Below are positions 49,171-57,857 of a stretch of DNA of 64,000 bases, piece by piece. The DNA is from Bacillota bacterium (GTDB lineage Bacteria > Bacillota > Clostridia > Lachnospirales > Lachnospiraceae), in NCBI GenBank assembly GCA_023442465.1, contig JAEZZQ010000030.1, forward strand, positions 376,240 to 440,239, in the 5' to 3' direction. The notes beneath the pieces are model-generated. The model was not told where the DNA came from. It worked only from the letters and a program-made list of their open reading frames with translations, and did no database searches. The position numbers were made by a program, and so were the translations under genes. Positions within the stretch are counted from its first letter, which is position 1, and every line of letters starts with the position of its first letter.

Positions 49171-51525
49171 ATGGATATTATTTTAAAGTTAAAAGATGAA
49201 CTTAAGGTGGAAAAATGGCAGATAGAAGCTGCTGTGAAATTGATTGACGAAGGGAACACCATCCCTTTCATATCAAGATATCGCAAGGAGGTGACCGGTT
49301 CCCTTAACGATGAGGTGCTTCGCGATCTGCACGAGAGGCTTACTTATCTGCGCAATCTGGAGGAAAAGAAGGCGCAGGTGATCGGAAGCATAGGGGAACA
49401 AGGCAAGCTGACGGAGGAATTGAAGGAGAAGATTCTTGCGGCGGAAACACTTGTTGTTGTGGAGGACCTATATCGCCCTTATCGCCCCAAGAGGAAGACG
49501 AGGGCCAGTGTGGCGAAAGAGAAGGGGCTTGAGGAACTGGCAAAGTGGATTCTTGCCCAGGATGGGGAAACTCCTTTGGAGGAGGAAGCGGCCAAGTATG
49601 TGAACGAGGAAAAAGAAGTGAAGGATGTTTCCGAAGCGATACAAGGCGCCAAGGATATAATTGCGGAAGGAATTTCTGATGAAGCGGATTACCGCATTTA
49701 TATCCGTGATATTACGATGGAAGAGGGCACTATTACCAGTACTGCCAAAGATGAAAAAGCGGAAAGCGTGTACGAGATGTATTACGACTACGAGGAGCCG
49801 CTTAAGAAGGCGGCAGGCCATCGTATTCTCGCCTTAAATCGCGGTGAGAGCGAGAAGGTGCTTACAGTAAAGGTGGCAGCGCCCGAAGAGCGCATCTTAC
49901 AATTTCTGGCGAAAAAGGTTATCATCTCCGAGAATCCGGTTACGAAGCCTGTTCTTATGGAGGTCATTGACGATAGCTACCGCCGTCTGATCGCTCCGGC
50001 AATCGAGAGGGAGATAAGAAATGACCTTACGGAAAAAGCGGAGGACGGAGCGATTTCCGTATTCGGTAAGAATCTGGAACAGCTTCTCATGCAGCCTCCT
50101 ATTGCAGGAAAAGTAGTGCTGGGCTGGGACCCGGCCTTTCGTACCGGCTGTAAGCTGGCGGTAGTGGACGAGACGGGAAAGGTGCTGGAGACCAAGGTCA
50201 TTTACCCTACGGCACCTCAGAATAAGGTAGAAGAAGCGAAGAAGGAGCTTAAAAGACTCATTAAGAAATATGGAATAGCCCTGATTTCCGTAGGAAACGG
50301 AACCGCGTCCCGAGAGTCGGAGCAGGTGATTGTAGAGCTGATCAAGGAACTGGACACTCCGGTACAGTATGTCATTGTCAACGAAGCCGGAGCTTCCGTA
50401 TACTCCGCGAGTAAGCTGGCTACCGAGGAATTCCCGAATTTCGATGTAGGCCAAAGGAGTTCGGCATCCATCGCGCGGAGGCTGCAGGACCCGCTTGCAG
50501 AGCTGGTAAAAATTGATCCGAAATCGATCGGAGTAGGGCAGTATCAGCACGATATGAACCAGAAGAAGCTAAGCGATGCTTTGAGCGGAGTGGTGGAGGA
50601 TTGTGTGAACAAGGTGGGGGTAGACTTAAATACTGCTTCTGCCTCCCTGCTGGAATACATTTCCGGAATTACTAAGGTAATCGCCAGAAACATCGTGGAT
50701 TATAGAGAGAATAACGGACGCTTTACCAACAGAAAGCAGCTTCTGAAGGTGGCCAAGCTGGGGCCGAAGGCCTACGAACAGTGCGCAGGCTTTATGCGTA
50801 TTTTAGACGGTGAGAACCCTCTGGATGCTACCAGTGTTCACCCTGAGTCCTATGAGGCGGCGATGAAGCTTTTGACCAAGCTGGGGCTTACAATGGAAGA
50901 TGTGAAAGAAGCCCAGAAGAAAGCGGCGTCTGAAAAAGGAAAGCTGAAAAAGGAAACACCGAAGCAGGAAAGACAACCGAAGCAGAACAAAGTAGTGATT
51001 CGAAATACTGATACTGCCATGGGAAAAGCCCTTGCGGCAGCAATGGGCGGCGTAGCCCTTCAGGAAGCGCCCGGTAAAAAGGCAGAGGAGAAGAATGCGC
51101 CTCAGGCACAGAATATCAGCTCCCTGGAGAAAAAGGTAAAAGACAAGAAAAAGACCGCGGAGGAGCTTGGTATTGGAGAAATTACGCTGACGGATATTTT
51201 GAAGGAATTGGAAAAGCCTGCAAGAGACCCTCGTGAGAACATGCCCGCCCCCATTTTGAGGCATGACGTGTTGGATATGAAGGATTTAAAGCCCGGCATG
51301 GTTTTGAAGGGAACGGTACGCAATGTTATTGATTTTGGCGTTTTTGTGGACATCGGTGTACATCAGGACGGACTCGTGCACATTTCCCAGATTACGGACA
51401 GATTCATCAAGCACCCGTTAGAGGCTGTAAGCGTAGGAGATGTGGTGGATGTGCAGGTAATTTCTGTAGAGGTTCCCAAGAAGCGGATTTCCTTAACGAT
51501 GAAAATCAATAAGGGCAATAAATAA
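49171..51525 (+). CDS. tex: Tex-family S1 RNA-binding protein
   Basis: 784 residues from the ATG at 49171 (GGAG lies 6 bases upstream; the ATG at 49159 is too early). Tex N-terminal helices (TIPFISRYRKEVTGSL), the YqgF-like RNase H fold (VLGWDPAFRTGCKLAVVD), tandem helix-hairpin-helix (GVDLNTASASLLEYISG), a Lys/Gln-rich insert (590-640), and the C-terminal S1 domain (LKPGMVLKGTVRNVIDFGVFVDIG). Tex proteins bind nucleic acids and affect transcription. A palindromic repeat abuts its stop codon. Confidence 0.95.
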   Translation: MDIILKLKDELKVEKWQIEAAVKLIDEGNTIPFISRYRKEVTGSLNDEVLRDLHERLTYLRNLEEKKAQVIGSIGEQGKLTEELKEKILAAETLVVVEDLYRPYRPKRKTRASVAKEKGLEELAKWILAQDGETPLEEEAAKYVNEEKEVKDVSEAIQGAKDIIAEGISDEADYRIYIRDITMEEGTITSTAKDEKAESVYEMYYDYEEPLKKAAGHRILALNRGESEKVLTVKVAAPEERILQFLAKKVIISENPVTKPVLMEVIDDSYRRLIAPAIEREIRNDLTEKAEDGAISVFGKNLEQLLMQPPIAGKVVLGWDPAFRTGCKLAVVDETGKVLETKVIYPTAPQNKVEEAKKELKRLIKKYGIALISVGNGTASRESEQVIVELIKELDTPVQYVIVNEAGASVYSASKLATEEFPNFDVGQRSSASIARRLQDPLAELVKIDPKSIGVGQYQHDMNQKKLSDALSGVVEDCVNKVGVDLNTASASLLEYISGITKVIARNIVDYRENNGRFTNRKQLLKVAKLGPKAYEQCAGFMRILDGENPLDATSVHPESYEAAMKLLTKLGLTMEDVKEAQKKAASEKGKLKKETPKQERQPKQNKVVIRNTDTAMGKALAAAMGGVALQEAPGKKAEEKNAPQAQNISSLEKKVKDKKKTAEELGIGEITLTDILKELEKPARDPRENMPAPILRHDVLDMKDLKPGMVLKGTVRNVIDFGVFVDIGVHQDGLVHISQITDRFIKHPLEAVSVGDVVDVQVISVEVPKKRISLTMKINKGNK

Positions 51526-51552
51526 GTTACTGAGAACGGAGTGAACAGTAAC
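51526..51552. repeat. 27-bp palindromic repeat (family 1, copy E)
   Basis: Arms GTTACTG (51526-51532) and CAGTAAC (51546-51552), identical over all 27 bases to the copy at 35049. It begins on the base after the tex stop codon. Confidence 0.8.
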
Positions 51553-51618
51553 ATAAATAATATCTTGACAAAGATAAACTTCGGACATATGATAAGTAGG
51601 AAACAAGTAAAGAGAGAA

Positions 51619-51756
51619 AATTCTTCGGGGTTGGGTGAAACGAAGCAGTTCGTCATTCCCTACCGGCGGTAACAGTCCGCGACCCGCTTTGATGCACATC
51701 GAAACGGCTGATTTGGTGCAATTCCAAAACCGACAGTAAAGTCTGGATGAGAGAAG
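51619..51756 (+). ncRNA. FMN riboswitch (RFN element)
   Basis: Conserved RFN blocks are all present: TTCTTCGGGG with GGGTGAA (51621-51638), CCCTACCGGCGGTAACAG (51658-51675), CCGCGACCCG (51678-51687), GGTGCAATTCCAAAACCGAC (51714-51733), AGTAAAGTCTGGATGAGAGA (51734-51753). It binds flavin mononucleotide and switches the downstream terminator, controlling ribU. The gap 51553-51939 holds this RNA and no protein gene. Confidence 0.95.
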
Positions 51757-51818
51757 AAATGTAAGAAACATATCGAATAGCGATTTATCGTTACGAGAAT
51801 GGACATTACAGATTATTA

Positions 51819-51847
51819 CCCCGAATCATTACGATTCGGGGTTTTTT
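51819..51847 (+). terminator. Riboswitch-controlled terminator before ribU
   Basis: CCCCGAATC (51819-51827) pairs with GATTCGGGG (51833-51841), followed by TTTTTT (51842-51847). Confidence 0.9.
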
Positions 51848-51939
51848 GCTGAAAAGATATATTTTCGGCTGGAAGAATTTTCCCTATGAACCCGGTGCAG
51901 ACTAACAATAGAAATCTGTGCTGATTTTAGGAGGAAGAA

Positions 51940-52698
51940 ATGAAAGAGTTAATGACTGCGGTAACTGAAAATCTGATTTTTGTAGCAGAATTTCTTGGCA
52001 TTGTAGCGCTTATGTTCGCGTTAGCTTATGCTTACGAGAGGTTGACGATGAAAAAGAGCGGCGAAACGGGACGCATCTTTTCCACCCGTAAGGTGGCGAT
52101 GATAGGTATGTTCTCGGCAATAGCCGTGATACTTATGCTGCTGGAAATCCCCCTGTTCTTTGCGCCGGGCTTTTACAAGCTGGATTTTAGCGAGATTCCG
52201 GTACTGATAGGAGCTTTTGCCTTCGGGCCTATGGCGGGAGTGACCATCGAATTTTGTAAAATATTGCTGGAGCTTTTATTAAAAGGAACGACTACGGCAT
52301 TCGTAGGAGAGCTTGCCAACTTCATTATCGGGTGCAGCTTTGTGCTTCCCGCTTCTATCATTTACCTGCATAAGAAGACGAAGAAGACGGCGCTTATAGG
52401 CTCCGTAACGGGTACCGTATGTATGACGGTTTTTGGAACTGCATTTAATGCTATTTATTTGCTTCCCAAGTTCGCCCAGCTATACGGAATGCCGTTAGAT
52501 GCCATCGTGCAGATGGGAACAGTAGTAAATCCTGCCATTCATAGTGTTACCACCCTCGTAATATTTGCGGTAGCGCCTCTGAATATCATAAAGGGAGCCA
52601 GCGTTTCTGCGATAACGGTACTTATTTATAAAAAGCTCAGTCCCATTCTGAAAGAAGGCCATAGAAAGCCGGAAGTTAGAAAAGCAACGAAAGTATAA
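51940..52698 (+). CDS. ribU: Riboflavin ECF transporter substrate-binding subunit RibU
   Basis: 252 residues with TTAGGAGGAAGAA upstream. Six membrane helices. The RibU-type segment FFAPGFYKLDFSEIPVLIGAFAFGP and GELANFIIGCSFVLPASIIY are visible. It captures riboflavin and works with the shared ECF module (not encoded here). The FMN riboswitch directly upstream confirms the substrate. The N-terminal helix of about 40 residues before the core is longer than in some homologues. Confidence 0.94.
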   Translation: MKELMTAVTENLIFVAEFLGIVALMFALAYAYERLTMKKSGETGRIFSTRKVAMIGMFSAIAVILMLLEIPLFFAPGFYKLDFSEIPVLIGAFAFGPMAGVTIEFCKILLELLLKGTTTAFVGELANFIIGCSFVLPASIIYLHKKTKKTALIGSVTGTVCMTVFGTAFNAIYLLPKFAQLYGMPLDAIVQMGTVVNPAIHSVTTLVIFAVAPLNIIKGASVSAITVLIYKKLSPILKEGHRKPEVRKATKV

Positions 52699-52715
52699 TA
52701 AAATAATTGAAGAAA

Positions 52716-52768
52716 AGTCCCCCGTTGTTTCGTTATATATTAAAGAATAAGGAACGGCGGGGGATTTT
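52716..52768 (+). terminator. ribU terminator
   Basis: TCCCCCG (52718-52724) pairs with CGGGGGA (52758-52764), with further pairing inside (GTT..TTC / GGAAC) and ATTTTGT after the stem. Confidence 0.7.
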
Positions 52769-52769
52769 G

Positions 52770-52886
52770 TACTGTAATAGGAAAATACGCCTATTACAGT
52801 ACCGATGGATGCGCAGCAACGCGCGCGGAACAAAAGCTGTGCTGCCAAGGTATTTGGTTAAGAAAGTGTATGAGCACACTTTTGTT
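52770..52886. repeat. Perfect 12-bp hairpin plus dispersed repeat family 2, copy 1
   Basis: TACTGTAATAGG (52770-52781) pairs perfectly with CCTATTACAGTA (52790-52801). Next comes a repeat (52807-52886) sharing 30 identical bases (52819-52848) with 57759-57788; it folds as AACAAAAG (52829-52836), GTGCT, CCAA / TTGG, AGCAC, CTTTTGTT (52879-52886). Together with the terminator and the promoter at 52966 this accounts for the 349-bp gap; there is no gene. Confidence 0.75.
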
Positions 52887-52965
52887 TTAAAATATTTAGA
52901 AAAATTTAAGGTTATCTATGTGGTATTATCAGAAATATTAATTATAATTAAATGGTAAATTATAG

Positions 52966-53019
52966 TTGACAAATAGTATAAAATAGATTATTGTATTAGA
53001 CAAGTAATACAGTAATACA
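52966..53019 (+). promoter_or_regulatory. Promoter and operator-like repeat of MacAB-like exporter operon
   Basis: TTGACA (52966-52971), 17-bp spacer, TATTGT (52989-52994). Overlapping the -10 and start is TGTATTA (52992-52998) / TAATACA (53005-53011), a perfect inverted repeat with a six-base gap; a third half-site TAATACA follows (53013-53019). It looks like a repressor operator. Confidence 0.55.
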
Positions 53020-53047
53020 AAACCGCATTTTTGCAGGAGGGTAATAA

Positions 53048-53740
53048 ATGAGTGCATTGGTTGATATTCGGGATATGTGTAAGGTGTACAATCCCGGAGA
53101 AAATGAAGTAAGGGCACTTGACCATGTGAATCTGACCATTAATGAAAATGAATTTGTCGCAATCATCGGGCAGTCGGGATCGGGCAAATCTACGTTGATG
53201 AATATGCTGGGGTGTCTGGATATACCTACCAGCGGAAGTTATTTTTTACATGATCAGGATGTATCGCATTTGAGCGACGATGAGCTTTCTGACATCAGGA
53301 ATAAGGAAATCGGCTTCATTTTTCAGGGATTTAATCTGATACAGAATTTAACGGCAATAGAAAATGTGGAGCTGCCGCTGATTTACAGAGGCGTTTCCAA
53401 GAAGGAGAGAACGAAGCTGTCGGAGACTGCGCTTCAAAAGGTAGGGCTGGAGAACCGTAAGACGCATAAGCCTTCGGAGATGTCCGGCGGGCAGCAGCAG
53501 AGAGTTGCTATAGCGAGAGCGATTGCGCAGGCACCCCCTGTAGTGCTGGCCGATGAGCCGACCGGTAATCTGGATACTGCCTCCAGTAAGGAGATCATGG
53601 AGATTCTAAAAGGGCTTCATGCGGAGGGGCGTACGATAATCCTGATTACACATGATAACGAAATTGCAGCGCAGGCAGAACGCGTAATAAAAATAATGGA
53701 CGGATCGATCGTTCACGATTCCGCCGGGAAAAATGAGTAG
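53048..53740 (+). CDS. MacB/LolD-type ABC transporter ATPase
   Basis: 230 residues with AGGAGGGTAATAA upstream. Walker A GQSGSGKST (about 39-47), signature MSGGQQQRVAIARA, Walker B VVLADEPTGNLD, and switch His in ITHDNEI. Lengths and motifs match YknY/MacB-type ATPases. It forms an exporter with the adaptor and FtsX-like permease encoded next (53851, 55399). Its last codon and stop are the first bases of an 18-bp tandem repeat array. Confidence 0.93.
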   Translation: MSALVDIRDMCKVYNPGENEVRALDHVNLTINENEFVAIIGQSGSGKSTLMNMLGCLDIPTSGSYFLHDQDVSHLSDDELSDIRNKEIGFIFQGFNLIQNLTAIENVELPLIYRGVSKKERTKLSETALQKVGLENRKTHKPSEMSGGQQQRVAIARAIAQAPPVVLADEPTGNLDTASSKEIMEILKGLHAEGRTIILITHDNEIAAQAERVIKIMDGSIVHDSAGKNE

Positions 53741-53826
53741 AGAACACTCATCGAGTAGAGAACACTCATCGAGCAGAGAACACTCATCGAGCAGAGGACA
53801 CTCATCAATTATAGATAACACTCATC
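53735..53826 (+). repeat. 18-bp tandem repeat starting at ATPase stop codon
   Basis: Four units of GAGTAGAGAACACTCATC or near variants at 53735, 53753, 53771 and 53789, then a degenerate fifth ending ACTCATC (53826). Each unit has GAGT..ACTC self-complementarity. The ATPase stop TAG lies in the first unit. Confidence 0.85.
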
Positions 53827-53850
53827 AGGCAAAAAATATTCATAGAGAGA

Positions 53851-55386
53851 ATGAAGAAGAGGGAGAATGTTATAACAATGAATCTGGAAGAAAATAAGGA
53901 CTTGACTAAGAAGCAGGAAAAAGAACAGAAAAAGGAACAGAAGAAATTAGAAAGGGCGGAGAAGAAGCAAAATAAGGCGCCCATGGATGCGGCTAAAAAG
54001 AAGAAAATAATTAGGAGAAGTATCATTGGCGTTGTTGCCGGCGTATTCGTACTTTTTATTGTCATATCTAATATCGCGGCTGCGAACACGAAACCCGTAG
54101 TATACACTGCACAGGTATCCAAAGGAGATATAGAGCAGACATTAAGCACCAGCGGAACAGTAACCTCCGAGGAGACGAAGACTTACTTTGCGCCCATCAG
54201 CGTGAAGGTTGGCGAGATTAATGTTGAGGCAGGAGGGACCGTACAAAAGGGTGAACCTGTTATTACATACGATCAAACGGCTCTTATGAATGAGAAGAAG
54301 ACAACGGAGCTTAAGCTGCAGGCCAGCGAAGGCAGCTACAATAGCTCTATGCAGAAGAATATGGAAAACATCGGAGATTTAAGCGAAGCGAATGTGAACC
54401 TCGATGTTTTGGAGCAGCAGATTACTGATATCGACAATTATATCAAAGAGCTTCAGCAAAAAGTGAATGACAAGAAGGCGGCTCTGGCTTATGAAGGCTC
54501 CCTGCTTCAAATATCTCTTATCGACTGGGCCGATAAGCCGGATTCCGATGAATATGAGAATCTTCAGAAGCTCGTCCAAATGAATAATTATGAGCAGACC
54601 AATAATAAAGACATCCGCGCTTGGCAGGATGAGATTACCAAATATACAGAGATGCTCAGTAACTGCAAAGAGTATAAAGCCGAAATGAAATCCCAGAAGA
54701 CCTCTGCAGACGGCACGAAGCTGAACGAGGGCGGCAAAGAGGAATTGGAGGCGAATGTCCAGATGCAGAGCATTAGTTCCCAGACTGCATTGGATTCCAT
54801 TAACGAGGTCGAGAACGGTGTATTGGCGGAGTTTAACGGTGTTGTAACCGAGATGAATGTGGTGGAAGGCGCTACCCCTGCAGTAGGCACGCAGTTATTT
54901 AAGCTGGAAAGCACGGACGATATAAAAGTAACTATAGAAGTAACGAAATATGATTTGGAGAAACTCTCCGCAGGGCAGAAGGCGGTAGTTACCATCGCAG
55001 GAAGTAAATATGACGGCGAAGTGAGCAAGATCAATAAGATGGCTACGAAGAATAACAGCGGCGCTGCCGTGGTAAGCGCAGATATTAAGATACTGAACCC
55101 GGATGAAAAAATATTCCTCGGAGTAGAGGCCAAGATTGCTGTCAGTACGGCAAAGGTAGAGCAGACATTGATCGTTCCTGTGAGCGCAGTGAATACGGAT
55201 GTGGACGGCGATTTCGTATATGCGGTGGAAAACGGATTTGTCGTTAGGAAACCTGTAACCACGGGAATTTCAGATAGCATGAATATTGAGATTACGGAAG
55301 GCCTGGCGGAGGGCGATCAGGTAATGACCGAGGTATCTGCGGGAATTACAGAGGGAATGGCAGTATCGGCGGTACCGCAACAATAA
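53851..55386 (+). CDS. MacA/HlyD-type membrane fusion adaptor
   Basis: 511 residues. Lys/Glu-rich cytoplasmic head (10-50), one membrane helix (about 53-75), then biotinyl-lipoyl/barrel-sandwich halves (GEINVEAGGTVQKGEPVITYDQ and VLAEFNGVVTEMNVVEG) around a coiled-coil hairpin (about 150-300), a beta-barrel and a C-terminal membrane-proximal domain. It is the adaptor between ATPase and FtsX-like permease, as in YknX. The ATG at 53851 or 53878 may be the start; neither has a perfectly spaced ribosome-binding site. Confidence 0.88.
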   Translation: MKKRENVITMNLEENKDLTKKQEKEQKKEQKKLERAEKKQNKAPMDAAKKKKIIRRSIIGVVAGVFVLFIVISNIAAANTKPVVYTAQVSKGDIEQTLSTSGTVTSEETKTYFAPISVKVGEINVEAGGTVQKGEPVITYDQTALMNEKKTTELKLQASEGSYNSSMQKNMENIGDLSEANVNLDVLEQQITDIDNYIKELQQKVNDKKAALAYEGSLLQISLIDWADKPDSDEYENLQKLVQMNNYEQTNNKDIRAWQDEITKYTEMLSNCKEYKAEMKSQKTSADGTKLNEGGKEELEANVQMQSISSQTALDSINEVENGVLAEFNGVVTEMNVVEGATPAVGTQLFKLESTDDIKVTIEVTKYDLEKLSAGQKAVVTIAGSKYDGEVSKINKMATKNNSGAAVVSADIKILNPDEKIFLGVEAKIAVSTAKVEQTLIVPVSAVNTDVDGDFVYAVENGFVVRKPVTTGISDSMNIEITEGLAEGDQVMTEVSAGITEGMAVSAVPQQ

Positions 55387-55398
55387 AGGAGAGCGAAA

Positions 55399-56616
55399 AT
55401 GACACAGGTATTGGAATATGTTAAGATTGCTCTCATGAATATCAAGAGCAATAAAGGCCGCTCTTTCCTTACGATGCTCGGTATTATCATAGGTATCTCT
55501 TCCGTTATCATGGTCATGGCCATAGGTAACGGAGTACGGGGGCAGGTAAATGACGAACTGGAAAGCTTAGGAGGCGGACAGATCGCGATTTATGTGGACA
55601 GTGCAAAGAAGGAAACAACGGTCGCCTTCACTCAGGATGATTTTGATTTAATTATGAGTGAGGTAGATCATGTAAAGGCGGTAACCGCAAGCTATAATGC
55701 TTACGGAACGGCAGAAGGGCCCAAAGGAGATTTCGATGCTACTCTTTCAGGCGGTAACGAAGGTCTTCAATATGCTTCTTCGGACCCGATAGTCAAGGGA
55801 AAGTATTTTTCCAAGGGGGATGCGGAAAGCGGAAATAAAGTGTGCGTTATCACAGAAAACAGTGCAATTACACTATTTGGAACGACGGACGTTATAGGAA
55901 TGAGTTTCGATGTGACGCTGTATGGAATTACCCAGGAGCTTACCATTGTGGGAATCAGACAGGACAATGCCTCCAGCATTGTAAACATGATGATGGGCGA
56001 GCCCTCCATTCAGGTAGAGGTTCCGCTGACGGTGCTGGGTTATAATTACGGCTATTGGATAGAAGATTTCAGTCAGTTTTATATTGTTGCGGATGGGTCG
56101 GAACATTCGGCGGATGTAGCCAAGGAAGCAGTGAATATACTGGAAAATAAGTATAACGTGCGCGGTGAAAGCCAGATTTTGGTACAGAGCTTTACGGATG
56201 TAAGCGCGCAGTTCGACAGCATTCTGGGTGTCATTACCATATTTATTTCCTTCGTGGCAGCAATTTCACTTCTCGTAGGAGGCATCGGAGTTATGAATAT
56301 CATGCTGGTATCCGTAACGGAACGTACAAGAGAAATCGGTATAAGAAAGGCGCTGGGTGCGAGAACGGGTTCCATTCTTCTGCAGTTTTTGGCAGAAGCG
56401 GGAATCATCACATTGATGGGCGGTGTGATCGGCATCTTGCTCGGTATACTCGGAGCGAACATTGTTTGTGCAATTGCCGGAATTACAGCGAGAACTCAAA
56501 TATCTACAATTCTGGGTGCAACTGTATTCTCTTCGGCGGTAGGTCTTTTCTTCGGTATCTATCCGGCGAAAAAAGCAGCGAAGTTAAGTCCTATAGAAGC
56601 GCTGCGCCACGAATAA
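55399..56616 (+). CDS. MacB-like FtsX-family export permease
   Basis: 405 residues with AAAGGAGAGCG upstream, 12 bp after the adaptor. One N-terminal helix (MLGIIIGISSVIMVMAIGNG), a large extracytoplasmic MacB_PCD domain (about 45-280), then three C-terminal helices with the FtsX signature (GGIGVMNIMLVSVTERTREIGIRKALGA). With the ATPase and adaptor it makes a YknXYZ/MacAB-type exporter, often acting on peptides or macrolides. The substrate is unknown. Confidence 0.92.
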   Translation: MTQVLEYVKIALMNIKSNKGRSFLTMLGIIIGISSVIMVMAIGNGVRGQVNDELESLGGGQIAIYVDSAKKETTVAFTQDDFDLIMSEVDHVKAVTASYNAYGTAEGPKGDFDATLSGGNEGLQYASSDPIVKGKYFSKGDAESGNKVCVITENSAITLFGTTDVIGMSFDVTLYGITQELTIVGIRQDNASSIVNMMMGEPSIQVEVPLTVLGYNYGYWIEDFSQFYIVADGSEHSADVAKEAVNILENKYNVRGESQILVQSFTDVSAQFDSILGVITIFISFVAAISLLVGGIGVMNIMLVSVTERTREIGIRKALGARTGSILLQFLAEAGIITLMGGVIGILLGILGANIVCAIAGITARTQISTILGATVFSSAVGLFFGIYPAKKAAKLSPIEALRHE

Positions 56617-56639
56617 CTGAGAATAAATGGAGCGGTATA

Positions 56640-56693
56640 AACGAGGGGCATCTGACTATCTTTGAACAACCGGAACATTTTGTGAAAGTCTAA
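56640..56693 (+). pseudogene. Possible C-terminal remnant of an alpha/beta hydrolase
   Basis: One frame reads NEGHLTIFEQPEHFVKV then stop. This resembles the end of alpha/beta hydrolases, where GH carries the catalytic His and FEQPE follows. Nothing upstream in this frame supports a full gene, so it may be debris from gene decay after the exporter operon. Weak evidence, only 17 residues. Confidence 0.3.
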
Positions 56694-57560
56694 ACGGGAG
56701 GCAGAGAGGAAGCTAAAAGTAAGTTTATCAAACATTCCAAACTACACTTGCCGGAAGAATGCTACATGCTTGGACCGTGACCCTGAAAGGTACAGTGAAT
56801 ATTTAAAAACTAATGGTTTGGCTGCTATCAGTCTTGTCAAGTGGGCCGAGAAAGTCAATCCAAAAATACGATTTGTTTTTGCATCTACACAAAGGATATA
56901 CAATATTGAGGGAAAACAAGAAGTAAAAGTCTGGGTTGATATTGTTTTGACAATGTTAGACAGGAATCAAGGTTATGATACTCTCTTTTTCCAAGAGCCT
57001 CAGTATGAAAAAAAACTTGAGGATTTCTCAAGTGAAATCCTTCAAAATGTGCCAATTCCTGAGGGTGTGCATCCTTATGAACTGTTTAAGTTTTTAATCT
57101 GGGATGTGATTGTCCAGCATACGCCAATGGATAATGGAAAAGTGGTATTTATTGGGGATAATTTTGGAAGATTGGATTTGGAAGGGAATCAGAGAAAGGG
57201 GCAATCAGTGAACTTTTCTTGCAGATGGTAAATGGAATACAAAAGTTTACGAAAGATGATATTCATTTAGATTTGATAAAAAAAGAGCTGGATAATAAAA
57301 ACAACCCGTATACTAAGGCTATTCTGTGCTTGTTGGATAAGGAATACAACGTGAAAGATCCAAATCAGATTTTTGGAATGGATGAGCAGCAATTAAAAAA
57401 TATTTGGGCTGATATTCTTAATCGGCTTACCTTTATCAATGCCTCAGATGATATTCCAAATCATGATTTTTTCTCTGGCTCAAATCACAAGTCCGTGTTT
57501 ACCAGTATTGAAACGGGTCTGTACCATCAAATAGAGGATTTGCGTGCTCAATTGATTTAA
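56686..57560 (+). pseudogene. Frameshifted gene of unknown function (two frames, G-run shift)
   Basis: The first frame is open from about 56686 to 57231, the second from about 57196 to 57560. They join naturally if one G is added to the GGGG run at 57198-57201: the first frame then reads on as RKGAISELFLQMVNG into the second. The joined product would have about 290 residues. The N-terminal part contains NPKIRFVFASTQRIY, faintly like sugar-nucleotide epimerases, but the family is not recognised. The DNA is more AT-rich than its neighbours, hinting at acquisition. A sequencing error, a recent inactivation or phase variation could explain the shift. Confidence 0.55.
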
Positions 57561-57687
57561 CATGCTGCCAATGTCTTTTATAAATGTTTTTCTTTGATGG
57601 TACCCGGTTTAGACCATTCGACGGGGAGTTTGGATAAGGGCTTGCACTTTAAGCGAATTTCAGTATAATAAAATAATGAATGGTAAG

Positions 57688-57717
57688 GCACCTGCCATGG
57701 CAGGTGCTTGTTTCTTT
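57688..57717 (+). terminator. Terminator upstream of tsaE unit
   Basis: GCACCTGCC (57688-57696) pairs with GGCAGGTGC (57699-57707), then TTGTTTCTTT. Confidence 0.75.
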
Positions 57718-57747
57718 AATTGGAAAGTGCTCCCATTAAAGAAGATA

Positions 57748-57837
57748 GATGCCCAGCTACGCGCGCGGAACAAAAGCTGTGCTGCCAAAGAGCTTGGCCG
57801 TGAGGGTGCGAGAAGCACACTTTTGTTCATTAATTAG
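57748..57837. repeat. Dispersed repeat family 2, copy 2
   Basis: Shares 30 identical bases (57759-57788) with 52819-52848, including GCGCGCGGAACAAAAGC. Folds as AACAAAAG..GTGCT..CCAA / TTGG..AGCAC..CTTTTGTT (ending 57837). Lies just before tsaE, between a terminator and the next transcription unit. The open frame across it (57749-58057) is a by-product of the repeat. Confidence 0.75.
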
Positions 57838-57857
57838 GAAGGAGCAGAGCTATTCAG

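Noticed and set aside
52707..52958. 83-residue frame containing ARGTKAVLP
   Set aside because: It runs through repeat family 2 and a 12-bp hairpin; the same peptide appears at the second repeat copy, so it is a by-product of repeated DNA.
53735..53826. 18-bp tandem array as a CRISPR
   Set aside because: Units abut with no spacers and there are no cas genes; it is a simple tandem repeat.
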